A DNA stretch of 64,000 nt from JAIQFF01 sp963725615 (lineage in GTDB: Bacteria; Acidobacteriota; Terriglobia; Terriglobales; Acidobacteriaceae). Below are positions 1 through 8,436 of the stretch, in pieces (the stretch's first letter is position 1; each line of letters opens with the position of its first letter). Both the position numbers and the translations under genes were made by a program. The notes beneath the pieces are model-generated. The model ran no database searches, was not told the DNA's origin, and saw only the letters and a program-made list of their open reading frames with translations. The stretch spans positions 434,001-498,000 of the forward strand of contig CAVRZO010000003.1 of the NCBI GenBank assembly GCA_963725615.1, read 5' to 3'.

Positions 1-346
1 CAATCTTCGGAGGCGCGATGTCCGGCTGTTGCGGACGCGGCGCGCGGATCTCGCGGGGTACAGACAGCTTGGGAGCATCAAAAACTGGGGCCTTGGGCAG
101 CAACTTGGCCCGCAAGGTACGCGGAGGAGTCTTCACCTCCAATGGCTTGGGCTGCAGACTCGGTAGCGGGATCAACTCGGTGACGTGGTACTGCCGAGTG
201 ATGTTCAGGCTATCCGGCCAGATCCAGCCGATGTTGATCATCACGATGATGAGAAATATCAACAGGCCGTAACTGGCTGCCAAGGCGCGCCGATCCATCT
301 TGCGCTCGGGCAGAATCCCTAATTGAAACCCTACAGACGTAGCCAT
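1..346 (-). CDS. TonB-like energy transducer, N-terminal part (cut by window edge)
   Basis: Only the first 115 codons lie in the window; the C-terminus is beyond position 1. The protein begins MATSVGFQLGILPERK, has one hydrophobic segment at about residues 23-43 (GLLIFLIIVMINIGWIW), then a Pro/Lys/Arg-rich stretch (PLPSLQPKPLEVKTPP and onward). A short cytoplasmic N-terminus, a single inner-membrane anchor and a proline-rich periplasmic spacer are the architecture of TonB-type proteins, which pass proton-motive force to outer-membrane receptors. The start ATG at 346-344 has GGAG 8 nt upstream. The diagnostic C-terminal TonB domain is out of view, so another anchored proline-rich protein is possible. 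A large TonB-dependent receptor is encoded at 22928-26473, but no link between the two is shown. Confidence 0.62.
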   Translation of the reverse strand, partial: MATSVGFQLGILPERKMDRRALAASYGLLIFLIIVMINIGWIWPDSLNITRQYHVTELIPLPSLQPKPLEVKTPPRTLRAKLLPKAPVFDAPKLSVPREIRAPRPQQPDIAPPKI

Positions 347-696
347 GCAATGAACTCCAAAATTGGGACCCGAGCCAGAGGGGAGATGCACCGGGTGGAG
401 TTTTAAAGCTACGGGAGAAAGCACGAAGGGTAAACGTGCCCTGCGTGGGTGTCCTTCAGTAACCTTCGTAATCCCCTGAAATTGGGGCTGTTTTTTTGGG
501 GTTGACTCCAGGGGTCTCAGGAGAGCAAAATACCGCCCGTTCTTTTCATTCCGCAGTCGATTTCATCGACTTCCCCAGCTGTTTCCGGGCTTTTTAGTTC
601 GTAGGGCCGAACCAACCTGGCAATTAAGACTCCAGGGCTGAGCTCTGGAAACCCTGATTGCTCAGTGGGATGTGAGCCGTGACAGGAGCCCCAGCC
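347..696. other. Intergenic region between divergent genes
   Basis: About 350 bases separate the TonB-like gene (leftward) from the FG-GAP/DUF11 gene (rightward), so promoters for both should lie here. A T7 run sits near 491-497, followed by TTGACT at about 503, but no good -10 hexamer follows at the right spacing. No small ORF, hairpin terminator or repeat was recognised. Confidence 0.4.
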
Positions 697-2790
697 ATGC
701 GCGGAATGCGCCAGTATTCAGGGATTGTTGTGATGCTGTTCATTGTCCTCGGCCTTCCTGAGAGGAGTCGCGCCGTTGACTTCGCACCGGCAACCGCCTA
801 CCCGGTCGGCACTTCTCCTTCAGCAATCGTAGTCGGCGATTTCAACGGTGACGGCAAATCGGATCTAGCCGTCGCGAACGTTGGGAGCGCCAACGTCAGC
901 GTTCTGGTCAACAAAGGTGACGGGACGTTCCACGCCGCAGTGACCTCTCCGACTGGCACAGCGCCGCAGGCAATGGCGGCTGGCGATTTTAACGGGGACA
1001 GCAAGCTCGACCTCGTATTGATCAATCAAGGCAGTCCGCCGAGCGGTCCCAGCGGTGCGATTTTTCTGTTGCCAGGAAACAATGACGGCACCTTTCAGGC
1101 TCCGGTACAGATTCAGGCCGATCTGTATCCCGCCAGTGTTGCCGCCGCGGATCTCAACGGTGACGGCAAATCCGACCTGATCCTGGGAGATGCAGTCAAT
1201 GGCAGCTTGACCATTCTCATGGGGAAGGGGGATGGCACGTTCCAGAAGCCATCGACCGTGACCCTCACGAGCGCGGTCGTGGCGGCCTTGGCAGTGGGTG
1301 ACTTCAACGCAGACAAGAACGTGGATATCGTCGCCGACGTTTTATCCGGGCCGGTCTTTATCCTGTCAGGTAAAGGAGACGGGAGTTTCCAAGCCCCGGT
1401 ACAGATCACCACGGCCGCGACCTCTCCTCATCTTCTCGTGGGCAATTTCGACGCCGACAGCAAGCTGGACCTGGTGGTGCGATCCGAAGCGCCACGACCT
1501 TCCCCTTGCAGAAGACCCCCATGCATAGGCTTCGACCGCTTGCAGGTTCTCGGGGGCAAAGGCGACGGAACATTCAATCCCCCAACCCTGGTGTCTATCT
1601 TCAGTGCCAGCGTGGGCAACCTCGCTGCTGGCGATTTCAACGCCGACAGCAAGTTGGACCTGATCCTGTCTCGTTCCGGGTCGGGGCTCCCGTATCTTGG
1701 GCGCAACGATGATACGTTCTTAGCCCATCCTGCGCTTTGGATCGGGCTGGGCTCGTTTGTGGTTGCAGCGGACTTGAACGGCGACAATTTATCCGACCTG
1801 GCCGTTACCGATCCCGCCAACAACAACGTTGTCGTCTTTCTGAACACCAGCCCAACCTCGGGGGCTGACCTGTCTGTGACCGAGCCTGCGACAGCGAACG
1901 CAGTCATTGGCGGCGACAACCTCAGCTATCGAGCCGCGGTGCTGAACGCGGGCCCGCAGGATGCAACCGGCGTTACTCTGAAGGAAACGCTGCCCGCCAG
2001 CTTCACTCTGCTTTCCACTCAGCCCAGCCAGGGAACGTGTTCCGGCACGACCACGATTACGTGCAATCTGGGCGTCATGCCGGATCCATCCTCAGCCACG
2101 GTGGATTTCACGGTAAAGCCGACCGCCGCGGGAATCTTCACCGACGGCCTTCACGTCACGGCCACCCAACCAGACCTCAACTCGAAGAACAATTCCGCTT
2201 CAACGACAATCACGGCAGTCTTGCCCGCGGACCTGGCCGTTTCCGGTACGGCATCCGAAACCGTCGCGAAGATTGGCGATAACGTCACCTTCAACATCAC
2301 CGTCACCAACCATGGCCCGGCCACGGCGACCAATGTCACTTTGTCCGATTCCCTGAGCGATGGTCTTCCTGTGAACTCGCTCACGATCAGCCAGGGAAGT
2401 TGTTCTTCACCGATTACCTGCTCGATCGGTACCCTGAAATCCGGAGCCAGCGCCACGCTGAGTTTCGTGGTCACCGATGGCGACCCCCGAATTTCTTGTC
2501 AACAATTTGAGTGTTGGATCAGACCAGCCCGACCTGGCCGGAGACAACAACAACGCCACCGTAACTGTCGCGGTCAACCCTGCGGACCTCGCAGTCACGC
2601 AGACCGCTTCCGCGGTGAGTGTGTTAACGGGAACTCAGGTAACCATCACTCTCAACCTGGTCAACAAGGGACCCGCGACTGCAAACAACGTTACCTTGGT
2701 CGATTCGCAACCAGCGGGCGGGACGCTGGCCTCGGCCAGCGCGAGTCAGGGGTCATGCAGCCCGCCCTCAGGTGGCCAGATCGGCTGTGA
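697..2790 (+). CDS. FG-GAP/VCBS and DUF11 surface protein, 5' fragment (frameshifted)
   Basis: Secreted, probably surface-attached adhesin-like protein. ATG 697 is chosen over GTG 679 because AGGAG lies 8 nt upstream and a signal peptide follows (MRGMRQYSGIVVMLFIVLG, processing near RSRA). Residues about 30-390 hold some seven FG-GAP/VCBS repeats with GDFNGDGKSDLAV-type calcium-binding loops, the blades of an integrin-like beta-propeller. From about residue 395 DUF11 repeats begin (ADLSVTEPATANAVIGGDNL). The frame is correct up to a C5 run at 2484-2488. Dropping one C gives VVTDGDPEFLVNNL and joins it to the fragment starting at 2477, so the last roughly 100 residues of this fragment (2489-2790) are out-of-frame. 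Repeat content is clear; ligand and function are unknown. Confidence 0.72.
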   Translation: MRGMRQYSGIVVMLFIVLGLPERSRAVDFAPATAYPVGTSPSAIVVGDFNGDGKSDLAVANVGSANVSVLVNKGDGTFHAAVTSPTGTAPQAMAAGDFNGDSKLDLVLINQGSPPSGPSGAIFLLPGNNDGTFQAPVQIQADLYPASVAAADLNGDGKSDLILGDAVNGSLTILMGKGDGTFQKPSTVTLTSAVVAALAVGDFNADKNVDIVADVLSGPVFILSGKGDGSFQAPVQITTAATSPHLLVGNFDADSKLDLVVRSEAPRPSPCRRPPCIGFDRLQVLGGKGDGTFNPPTLVSIFSASVGNLAAGDFNADSKLDLILSRSGSGLPYLGRNDDTFLAHPALWIGLGSFVVAADLNGDNLSDLAVTDPANNNVVVFLNTSPTSGADLSVTEPATANAVIGGDNLSYRAAVLNAGPQDATGVTLKETLPASFTLLSTQPSQGTCSGTTTITCNLGVMPDPSSATVDFTVKPTAAGIFTDGLHVTATQPDLNSKNNSASTTITAVLPADLAVSGTASETVAKIGDNVTFNITVTNHGPATATNVTLSDSLSDGLPVNSLTISQGSCSSPITCSIGTLKSGASATLSFVVTDGDPRISCQQFECWIRPARPGRRQQQRHRNCRGQPCGPRSHADRFRGECVNGNSGNHHSQPGQQGTRDCKQRYLGRFATSGRDAGLGQRESGVMQPALRWPDRL

Positions 2791-3472
2791 CATAGGATCG
2801 CTCGCCCCATCCGCAACCGCGACCGTGACAATTCCCGTGACCTTTACCGACGCCGGGCAATGGACGAATAGCGCAAACATTGCTGCCACCGAGCCGGACT
2901 CGGACACCTCCAACAACCAGCCCAACCTGAATATTGACGTCGTCCAGGCGCCTGATTTTGTTGTGACTCCTGCCAGCCCGATTCTGACTATGCAGCGGAG
3001 AACTTCGGGAACGGATGTGCTCACGTTTACCTCCCTGGGAGGATTCACCGGCACGGTCTCGCTGGCGTGCTCGGTGGCCGGTCCTGCTCCCGCACCGTCT
3101 TGCTCGGTGTCGCCGTCATCGGTGACTGCCGGCCCCAACCCGGTTACCGCGATGCTCAAGCTCGCGGCCCTCAGCGCCGCTCTGGAGCCTTCCCACCGGC
3201 CCGGGCTTCAAGGATTGTTTTATGCCGCGCTGCTGCCGCTGCCGGCCATTGCGTTCATCGGCATCGGCCTCACGTCCGGCAAATCCAGAAAGCGAAGAAC
3301 TCTGGCCTGGCTGCTGTGCGCCCTCGCCCTCGTCGTTATCGCACTGCAAGCTGCCTGTGGTGGAGGAGGCAGCAACAGTCCCCCGCCACAGCCAAAAATC
3401 TATACCGTCACCGTTACGGCGAGTGCGGGCTCAATCTCAAAATCCACGCAGATCCAGCTCACGGTGCAATAA
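2477..3472 (+). CDS. DUF11 surface protein, 3' fragment with two-helix C-terminal tail
   Basis: Continuation of the gene beginning at 697 after a +1 shift. It holds a further DUF11 repeat (PADLAVTQTASAVSVLTGTQ) and an Ig-like segment (APDFVVTPASPILT). The end is characteristic: a hydrophobic helix (LFYAALLPLPAIAFIGIG), a basic loop (SGKSRKRRT), a second hydrophobic helix, then CGGGGSN and a short strand (YTVTVTAS...IQLTVQ). I recognise this tail from large acidobacterial surface proteins, where it probably anchors or sorts the protein; that role is inference. The internal ATG at 2477 is unlikely to be a real start because a complete DUF11 repeat is split there. Confidence 0.7.
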   Translation: MATPEFLVNNLSVGSDQPDLAGDNNNATVTVAVNPADLAVTQTASAVSVLTGTQVTITLNLVNKGPATANNVTLVDSQPAGGTLASASASQGSCSPPSGGQIGCDIGSLAPSATATVTIPVTFTDAGQWTNSANIAATEPDSDTSNNQPNLNIDVVQAPDFVVTPASPILTMQRRTSGTDVLTFTSLGGFTGTVSLACSVAGPAPAPSCSVSPSSVTAGPNPVTAMLKLAALSAALEPSHRPGLQGLFYAALLPLPAIAFIGIGLTSGKSRKRRTLAWLLCALALVVIALQAACGGGGSNSPPPQPKIYTVTVTASAGSISKSTQIQLTVQ

Positions 3473-3570
3473 GGCTGGTGGAGTGAAAAGGGAGGACACC
3501 GAGGCGATAAGACGTATGGGGGCTCTGGGAAACGAAATTGCCTGCGTTGTAATTACTGCGACAACGGGTC

Positions 3571-4932
3571 TCAGGCACCCCGAGCGCGCTTCCGGGCGAA
3601 ACCATAGAAGACCGGTATGCCCGCCAGAATCACCAGGCAACCGATGGCGGAATTGGGGTAGTTGTCCCTGAAAGTGAAGTACAGCAGGACGGCAGAAGCC
3701 AGAACGAACAGGATTGGGACCACGGGATATCCCCAGACCCGATAAGGCCGGATCGCCTGCGGGTCGCGCCGGCGAAACACAAACACCGTCGTGCCGGCAA
3801 TCATGTAGAACAGCCACTCGGCGAAAATCGCGAGCGAGAAAAACTGGCGAAAACTGCCGCCCAACAACAGCAGGACGATTGCCAGTACGGCCTGCACCAC
3901 AATCGCCACCGACGGAGTGCGAAAGCGCGGATGCACTTCCGCCAGCGCGGAAAAGAAATACCGGTCCCGGGCCACGGCGTAAGGCACACGCGCGCCGCTC
4001 ATGACCGTGCCATTCATGGCAACGAGCATAGAGAGCGCCATGCCGGCTGACACCATGCCTGCTCCCAGGCCTCCCAGCACCACTGCCATGGCATCCGAAG
4101 CAGGCCTCTGCGAACCCGCAATAGCAGCCGCCGGCAGCACATACTGCACCGCCGCATTCACCAGCATGTACAGGACACCCACCAGCGCGACGCCGAAGAT
4201 TAATGCCCGGGGAATATTGCGCTCGGGATGGCTGATTTCTCCCGAGACCATGTTCAGATCATTCCAGCCGTCGTAGGCCCACAGCGCGGCCACCAGCGCA
4301 GCCATGAACCCAGCCATCCCACCCTTCGCGCCGGTAAAGCTGCCCGCGAAGTTCTGCCAACTTCCTCCGCTGTAGCTGAAGCCGATCACCACAATGCCGA
4401 GGATGATGGCAACTTTCAAGAACGTGAACACCAGTTGAAAGTCACCCGCCTTCTTGATCCCGATGTAATTGAGGATGGAAATCAAGGTAGCTGCCGCAAC
4501 GGCTACCAGCTGTCCGTAAGTAATCGGAAAAGGGCCGGAGACAGCGTTATGCGCGAAGAAACTCAGGGCAGGAAAGTTTCCCAGGACGCGCACGAAGCCG
4601 GTAGCCAGCGTGGCAATGGACGCCGGCTTGGCGATCAGAAACCAGGTCCAGGCATAAAGAAATGCAGCCAGAGGTCCGTAGCCGTCGCGAACATAAACGT
4701 ACTCGCCGCCGGCCTGCGGCTTCATGGCGCCAAGCTCGGCGTAGGTCAACGCCCCGAAGAAAGAGAGCAGCCCGCCTACGAGCCATGCCAGATAGACTAG
4801 CTTTGCCGATCCGGCGGCCTGCATCATCTCGGCCGGCACCAGAAAAATTCCACTGCCGATGATGGTGCCCACCACAATCGCGCTGGCATGGCTTAAACGG
4901 AGGTCACGGGCAAGCTCGGTGGGCTGGGCCAT
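3571..4932 (-). CDS. APC-family amino acid permease
   Basis: Inner-membrane amino-acid transporter of 453 residues, the usual length for the APC superfamily, with about 12 hydrophobic segments. The N-terminus carries the family signature: a short cytoplasmic lead (RDLRLSHASAIVVG), then TIIGSGIFLVP in helix 1, whose unwound GSGIF segment forms the substrate site, and later YAELGAMKPQAGGEYVY. The pattern best fits the LAT/SteT-like branch, which exchanges neutral amino acids; substrate cannot be assigned. It is convergent with the DUF11 gene and separated from the GxxExxY gene by about 70 bases. It appears monocistronic. Confidence 0.88.
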   Translation of the reverse strand: MAQPTELARDLRLSHASAIVVGTIIGSGIFLVPAEMMQAAGSAKLVYLAWLVGGLLSFFGALTYAELGAMKPQAGGEYVYVRDGYGPLAAFLYAWTWFLIAKPASIATLATGFVRVLGNFPALSFFAHNAVSGPFPITYGQLVAVAAATLISILNYIGIKKAGDFQLVFTFLKVAIILGIVVIGFSYSGGSWQNFAGSFTGAKGGMAGFMAALVAALWAYDGWNDLNMVSGEISHPERNIPRALIFGVALVGVLYMLVNAAVQYVLPAAAIAGSQRPASDAMAVVLGGLGAGMVSAGMALSMLVAMNGTVMSGARVPYAVARDRYFFSALAEVHPRFRTPSVAIVVQAVLAIVLLLLGGSFRQFFSLAIFAEWLFYMIAGTTVFVFRRRDPQAIRPYRVWGYPVVPILFVLASAVLLYFTFRDNYPNSAIGCLVILAGIPVFYGFARKRARGA

Positions 4933-4982
4933 AAGAGGATGGGAAAGTATATACGGGACGAGCGGCGCGGGCCTGAGGGGTT

Positions 4983-5003
4983 CTTTTGCGACCTTCGCGG
5001 TTA
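4983..5003. repeat. Single GCAAAG-type repeat arm at the 3' end of the GxxExxY gene
   Basis: CTTTTGCGACCTTCGCGGTT is a slightly diverged copy of the arm found at 5415-5535 and near 51800. The TAA stop of the GxxExxY gene (5003-5001) falls at its edge, so this gene has repeat arms at both ends. Confidence 0.55.
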
Positions 5004-5468
5004 GACTATGAGGCCGATCGGCTCACGATAGTTATTGACCACCCGCTTGATGCCGTCCCGGAGAACCACGACGTGGAAGTTGATTAATAGGCCAACACTG
5101 ATATTCAGTAGACGGAGGTGCGAAAGTAGTTGCGCGTCATCAATGGGATGAAGTGCGTCTTTGCATTTGGTCTCGACTACGACACTGCCTTCCACTACCA
5201 GGTCAGCTCGAAAACCGCACTCGAGTTTGACGCTTTCATAGATGAGTGGGACAGGTTTCTGGCGTTCGACCTTCAACCCTAGTTTCTGCAGTTCGTAGGC
5301 GAGGCAGGCTTCGTACGCGGACTCCAAGAGCCCCGGTCCCAGCTCCCTATGGATCTTTATTGCTGCGCCGATTATTTCGCGGGTTAGGTCCGGGCTTCTC
5401 AAGGGCAAAACATTACCGCAAAGGACGCAAAGTGAACCGCAAAGGTCGCAAAGAAAATCCCTCGGCAA
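5001..5468 (-). CDS. GxxExxY protein (PD-(D/E)XK nuclease-like)
   Basis: Small protein of the GxxExxY family (TIGR04256; the fold resembles PDDEXK_3). The name motif is present as LGPGLLESAYEACLAYEL, followed by the conserved VPLIYESVKLECGFRADLVV and VVETKCKDAL, where the D and E-x-K would be the nuclease-type acidic/lysine residues. The end (LLINF...LRDGIKRVVN) also matches the family. Biochemical function is unknown. The start is doubtful: the first about 20 residues of the longest frame (CDLCGSLCVLCG) are translated from a GCAAAG repeat arm, and family members usually begin just before LTREIIGAA, so a TTG at 5408 or 5402 is more likely. Repeat arms flank it on both sides (4983-5003 and 5415-5535), suggesting that gene and repeats are linked. 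Confidence 0.8.
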   Translation of the reverse strand: MPRDFLCDLCGSLCVLCGNVLPLRSPDLTREIIGAAIKIHRELGPGLLESAYEACLAYELQKLGLKVERQKPVPLIYESVKLECGFRADLVVEGSVVVETKCKDALHPIDDAQLLSHLRLLNISVGLLINFHVVVLRDGIKRVVNNYREPIGLIV

Positions 5469-5535
5469 TCCCGTTTTGGGCAGTTCTTAGGGTCCTCTTT
5501 GCGACCTTTGCGGTTCACTTTGCATCCTTTGCGGT
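5415..5535. repeat. 39-bp inverted repeat of GCAAAG motifs
   Basis: Arms 5415-5453 and 5497-5535 are reverse complements with one mismatch in 39, separated by 43 bases. Each arm holds three ACCGCAAAGG/GCAAAG units. The transcript would form a long hairpin between the symporter and GxxExxY genes. The symporter stop (5517-5515) and the first codons of the longest GxxExxY frame lie inside the arms. Related copies are at 4983-5003 and 51780-51887. Confidence 0.85.
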
Positions 5536-6966
5536 CAAAAGCTCTTCTTTCATCATCAAACTAACCGCATACCCGACTACAAACGTAACAACAGTCCCAA
5601 TCGCGACATACCAAGTCCACGGCACCCTCGTATCCAGCCACAGGTATAACTCAGTTACGAACCCAAATAACATTCCCACCATCGCGCCCTCCTGGTTCGC
5701 CCGCTTCGTCAGCACGCCGAGCAGAAAAACTCCGAGCAATGCACCGTAAGCCACAGATGCAATCTGCAGTCCCACTTCGATGACACGTCCGACCTTATGC
5801 AGGGACAGCACCGCCAGTCCGAATAGCAGCAGCGCCCACAACAAAGTTGCGATCCGCGAAAGGCGAATCTTGCGGCGTTCGTCGGTCTGGGGGTGGCGTT
5901 GCAGATAGAAGTCAATGATCGAAGTGGATGAAAGCGAGTTGAGCGCGGCGCTCAGGTTCGACATCGCCGCCGCCAGAATCGCCGCGATCAGCAATCCCGA
6001 GATCCCGTGGGGCATCTGGCTGACGATGAACGTCGGATAAATCCTGTCCGCCCGCCCGAAATTCGCCGACGGCACGTGATAAAACGCGAACAGCATGACG
6101 CCCACGATGAGGAACAAAGCAAACTGGAAAAGAATCGCTGCTCCGCTCGACAGCAACGCTGCCACAGACTGCCGCTCGCTGCGGGCCGCCAACAGCCGCT
6201 GCACAATTAATTGATCGGTTCCGTGACTGGCCGTGGTCAGGAAGGCCCCCCCGATCAACCCGGCCCAGAATGTGTAAGGCTTCCAGAACGTAGGAGTGAA
6301 ATCGAAAACCTGCAGTTTGCCCGCGCTCGCCGCCAGGTGATGAATCGCCGGCCAGCCCCCCGGCACCAGATGCAGGATCGTGAACAGCCCTACAAGCGTA
6401 CCGCCTACGTAGATCACGGTCTGCACCACATCCGTCCAGATCACAGCCGCCAGCCCGCCCTCGAGGGTGTAGAGGAGGGTCAACGCGGTGATGATCGCGA
6501 TGGACGCGACCTCGCCCGTCCCCAGAGCGATGGCCACCACGATCGAAACCGCGTAGACCCGCACTCCTTCCGCCGCGGCACGCGTCACCAGAAAAAGGCC
6601 GGCGGTCAAAGAGCGCAGCTTCTTGCCGAAGCGGCGTTCGATCAGTTCGTAGGCGGTGTACAGATCGCCGCGGAAGTAATGAGGCAGCAGAACAAAACTG
6701 ATGATGAATCGCCCCACCACGTACCCCATCACCACCTGCAGAAACGTCAAGTTCGTGTCGTACGCGAGGCCAGGAATGCTGATGATAGTCAGCGTGCTGG
6801 TTTCCGCTGCGACGATGGAAAGCGCAATCGCCCACCACGGAATGTTCCGGTCCGCCAGAAAGTAGTCGCGCAAAGTGCGCTGCTTCTTGCGAAAACGCAA
6901 TCCGAACAGAGTAATCCCGGCCAGGTACAACGCGATGATGGCGAGGTCAAGCTTGTCCAGAACCAT
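5515..6966 (-). CDS. Sodium:solute symporter (SSS family)
   Basis: Inner-membrane Na+-coupled solute carrier of 483 residues, typical of the SSS (SLC5) family, with about 13 hydrophobic segments. The start at 6966 (MVLDKLDLAIIALYLAGI) is chosen because the longer frame upstream only adds a hydrophilic Arg/Pro-rich stretch from intergenic sequence. Early signatures are RTLRDYFLADRNIPWWAI and the ETSTLTIISIPG segment of helix 2. The C-terminus (LLTAKDAK) is encoded by the GCAAAG inverted repeat, which also supplies the stop codon, so the original end may have been replaced. It is divergent from the sugar kinase at 7226, and symporter plus kinase pairs often import and phosphorylate one amino-sugar, so GlcNAc or a similar substrate is plausible but not shown. 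Confidence 0.88.
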   Translation of the reverse strand: MVLDKLDLAIIALYLAGITLFGLRFRKKQRTLRDYFLADRNIPWWAIALSIVAAETSTLTIISIPGLAYDTNLTFLQVVMGYVVGRFIISFVLLPHYFRGDLYTAYELIERRFGKKLRSLTAGLFLVTRAAAEGVRVYAVSIVVAIALGTGEVASIAIITALTLLYTLEGGLAAVIWTDVVQTVIYVGGTLVGLFTILHLVPGGWPAIHHLAASAGKLQVFDFTPTFWKPYTFWAGLIGGAFLTTASHGTDQLIVQRLLAARSERQSVAALLSSGAAILFQFALFLIVGVMLFAFYHVPSANFGRADRIYPTFIVSQMPHGISGLLIAAILAAAMSNLSAALNSLSSTSIIDFYLQRHPQTDERRKIRLSRIATLLWALLLFGLAVLSLHKVGRVIEVGLQIASVAYGALLGVFLLGVLTKRANQEGAMVGMLFGFVTELYLWLDTRVPWTWYVAIGTVVTFVVGYAVSLMMKEELLTAKDAK

Positions 6967-6975
6967 AACCGAACC

Positions 6976-7001
6976 GTGTGGAGCGGGCGACCTCGCCCGC
7001 C
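6976..7001. repeat. Short GC-rich palindrome (GCGGGCG/CGCCCGC family)
   Basis: GAGCGGGCGACCTCGCCCGCC reads as a 7-bp stem with a 4-base loop, in the divergent space between symporter and kinase. A near-identical palindrome sits at 49311-49330 after deoC, so this is a dispersed repeat. Confidence 0.5.
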
Positions 7002-7225
7002 TGCCAGCCGGAGGCAAGCACTCCGAACCGTAGGCCGATGCTGCTCCGGCGAGAGCCCTCCTCGCAGCAGCATGCCATCCCAGAGTAGCGGGGTTTCGGA
7101 ACAAAGATCTGTCGATCTGCCGCGAGGTACCTAGCTCGTCAAGTTCACTTGCTCGAAAATCGCGATAAATCGTGGGTACTTCGGTGTCAGGGGAGAACCG
7201 AAACGCTTATGGTAGAACTACGCTC

Positions 7226-8155
7226 GTGGCCATCTACCTCGGCATTGACGGCGGCGGGAGCAAGACTTCCTGCCTGCTTGGCGACGAAACTTCCGTCCTG
7301 GGCGCGGGGACAGGCGGGCCCAGCAACGTGGTCCGCGTCGGCGAAGCCCAAGCGCGCCAGGCGCTAGCTACCGCCGTCCGACAGGCCTGCAGGGTTGCCA
7401 ACATCGAGCCATCTCAGATCAGCAGCGTCTGCGTTGGCCTCGCGGGCGCAGCTCGGCCGGAGATCAGCGAACTGGTAAGAGGCATAGTCTCGGATGTCAT
7501 TTCGGGTGAAAGCAAGCCCGCCGAAATCAAAGTTGTCGGAGACATGGTGATTGCTCTCGAAGCCGCCTTCGGAAGCGGACCTGGCGTGATCGTGATCGCC
7601 GGCACCGGCTCAATTGCCTACGGGCGCAACGCCGAAGGCCAGACTGCGCGCGCCGGCGGCTGGGGATTCGCCATCTCCGACGAGGGATCCGGCCACTGGA
7701 TCGGTCGCACAGCGGTTGCCGCCGCTATCGGTGCCTGGGACGAAAACCCTGGCCAGAACGTCCCATTGATTGAGATTCTGCTGAAATCCTGGCGCCTGGA
7801 AACGATTGAGCAACTGGTTCCGGCCGCTAACGCCACGCCCCCGCCCGATTTTGCCGCGCTATTTCCTTCCGTGCTTTCGCTTGCGGATTCGGGTGATCGC
7901 ATCGCGCGTGACGTTCTGACCAAAGCAGGCGCCCACCTTGCGACTCTAGCGGGGACGCTGCTTAGCCGTCTATTTCCGAATTCCGGCGCTGTCCCGGTGG
8001 CCATGTCCGGCGGCGTTCTTGCTAGCTCGTCGCTGGTGCGTCAGGTTTTTTACAATACTCTTGGTTCGGTGCATCCCCATGCGGCCCTCAATCCCAGCGT
8101 GATTGAACCGGTTCGGGGAGCGCTGGAGCTGGCGCGCAAAGGCGTGACGAAATAG
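7226..8155 (+). CDS. BadF/BadG/BcrA/BcrD-family sugar kinase, likely N-acetylglucosamine kinase
   Basis: Cytoplasmic ATP-dependent kinase of the ASKHA fold, about 309 residues. The phosphate-1 motif YLGIDGGGSKTSC is at the N-terminus, VGDMVIALEAAFG in the middle, phosphate-2 motif VIAGTGSIAYGRN next, then GGWGFAISDEGSGHWIGR and a C-terminal adenosine motif (VAMSGGVLASSSLV). This arrangement is shared with GlcNAc kinase (NAGK) and related acidobacterial proteins; glucosamine kinase is an alternative. The frame is open further upstream, but family members begin next to YLGIDGG, so GTG 7226 is chosen; there is no convincing ribosome site. The divergent symporter suggests uptake coupled to phosphorylation. 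Confidence 0.82.
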   Translation: MAIYLGIDGGGSKTSCLLGDETSVLGAGTGGPSNVVRVGEAQARQALATAVRQACRVANIEPSQISSVCVGLAGAARPEISELVRGIVSDVISGESKPAEIKVVGDMVIALEAAFGSGPGVIVIAGTGSIAYGRNAEGQTARAGGWGFAISDEGSGHWIGRTAVAAAIGAWDENPGQNVPLIEILLKSWRLETIEQLVPAANATPPPDFAALFPSVLSLADSGDRIARDVLTKAGAHLATLAGTLLSRLFPNSGAVPVAMSGGVLASSSLVRQVFYNTLGSVHPHAALNPSVIEPVRGALELARKGVTK

Positions 8156-8175
8156 GTCGGGGCGGCAGACGGTAG

Positions 8176-8240
8176 AGTGGAGCAGCGCTTCAGCGCTGCG
8201 TTAAGGCGACGGAAGGAATCGGCTTCAGCCGCTGAGGGGA
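8176..8240. repeat. Dispersed palindromic repeat (AGCAGCGCTTCAGCGCTG family)
   Basis: GTGGAGCAGCGCTTCAGCGC begins the element, followed by TGCGTTAAG and a second small palindrome GGCTTCAGCCGCTGAGG. The same order of blocks recurs at 47930-48053 and, more diverged, at 27525-27600. It lies between the sugar kinase and the gene at 8437. The rest of 8156-8436 carries no gene that I can support. Confidence 0.6.
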
Positions 8241-8436
8241 CGAACGCCGCCTCTGCCACGGAGGCCGACGCTGTTGGGGCAGCTGTGCGGAACGGATGGA
8301 ACTCCGGCGCTGCCCTTCTTTCGCTCCTTCGGAGCTGGGTAATTTTCGCTTTTCCCCCAGAGCTTGCGCCCTGGGTACACTCTGGCACCGCTTCGCGGTT
8401 AGCGAAGAATCCAATTTGTCACCGCTGGAAGAACTC

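Noticed and set aside
3473..3570. Terminator between the convergent DUF11 and permease genes
   Set aside because: No GC-rich stem followed by a T-run on either strand.
5415..5535. Possible CRISPR array from repeated GCAAAG units
   Set aside because: Units are 10-20 bases, inverted rather than direct, with no regular spacers and no cas genes nearby.
5912..6838. Second minus-strand open frame of 308 codons inside the symporter gene
   Set aside because: Arg/Gly-rich out-of-frame translation of the symporter (same strand, different frame).
6211..7134. Open frame of 307 codons on the plus strand opposite the symporter
   Set aside because: Antisense to a well-supported SSS symporter; its product is Arg/Gln/Pro-rich with no motif, as expected of a GC-rich shadow frame.
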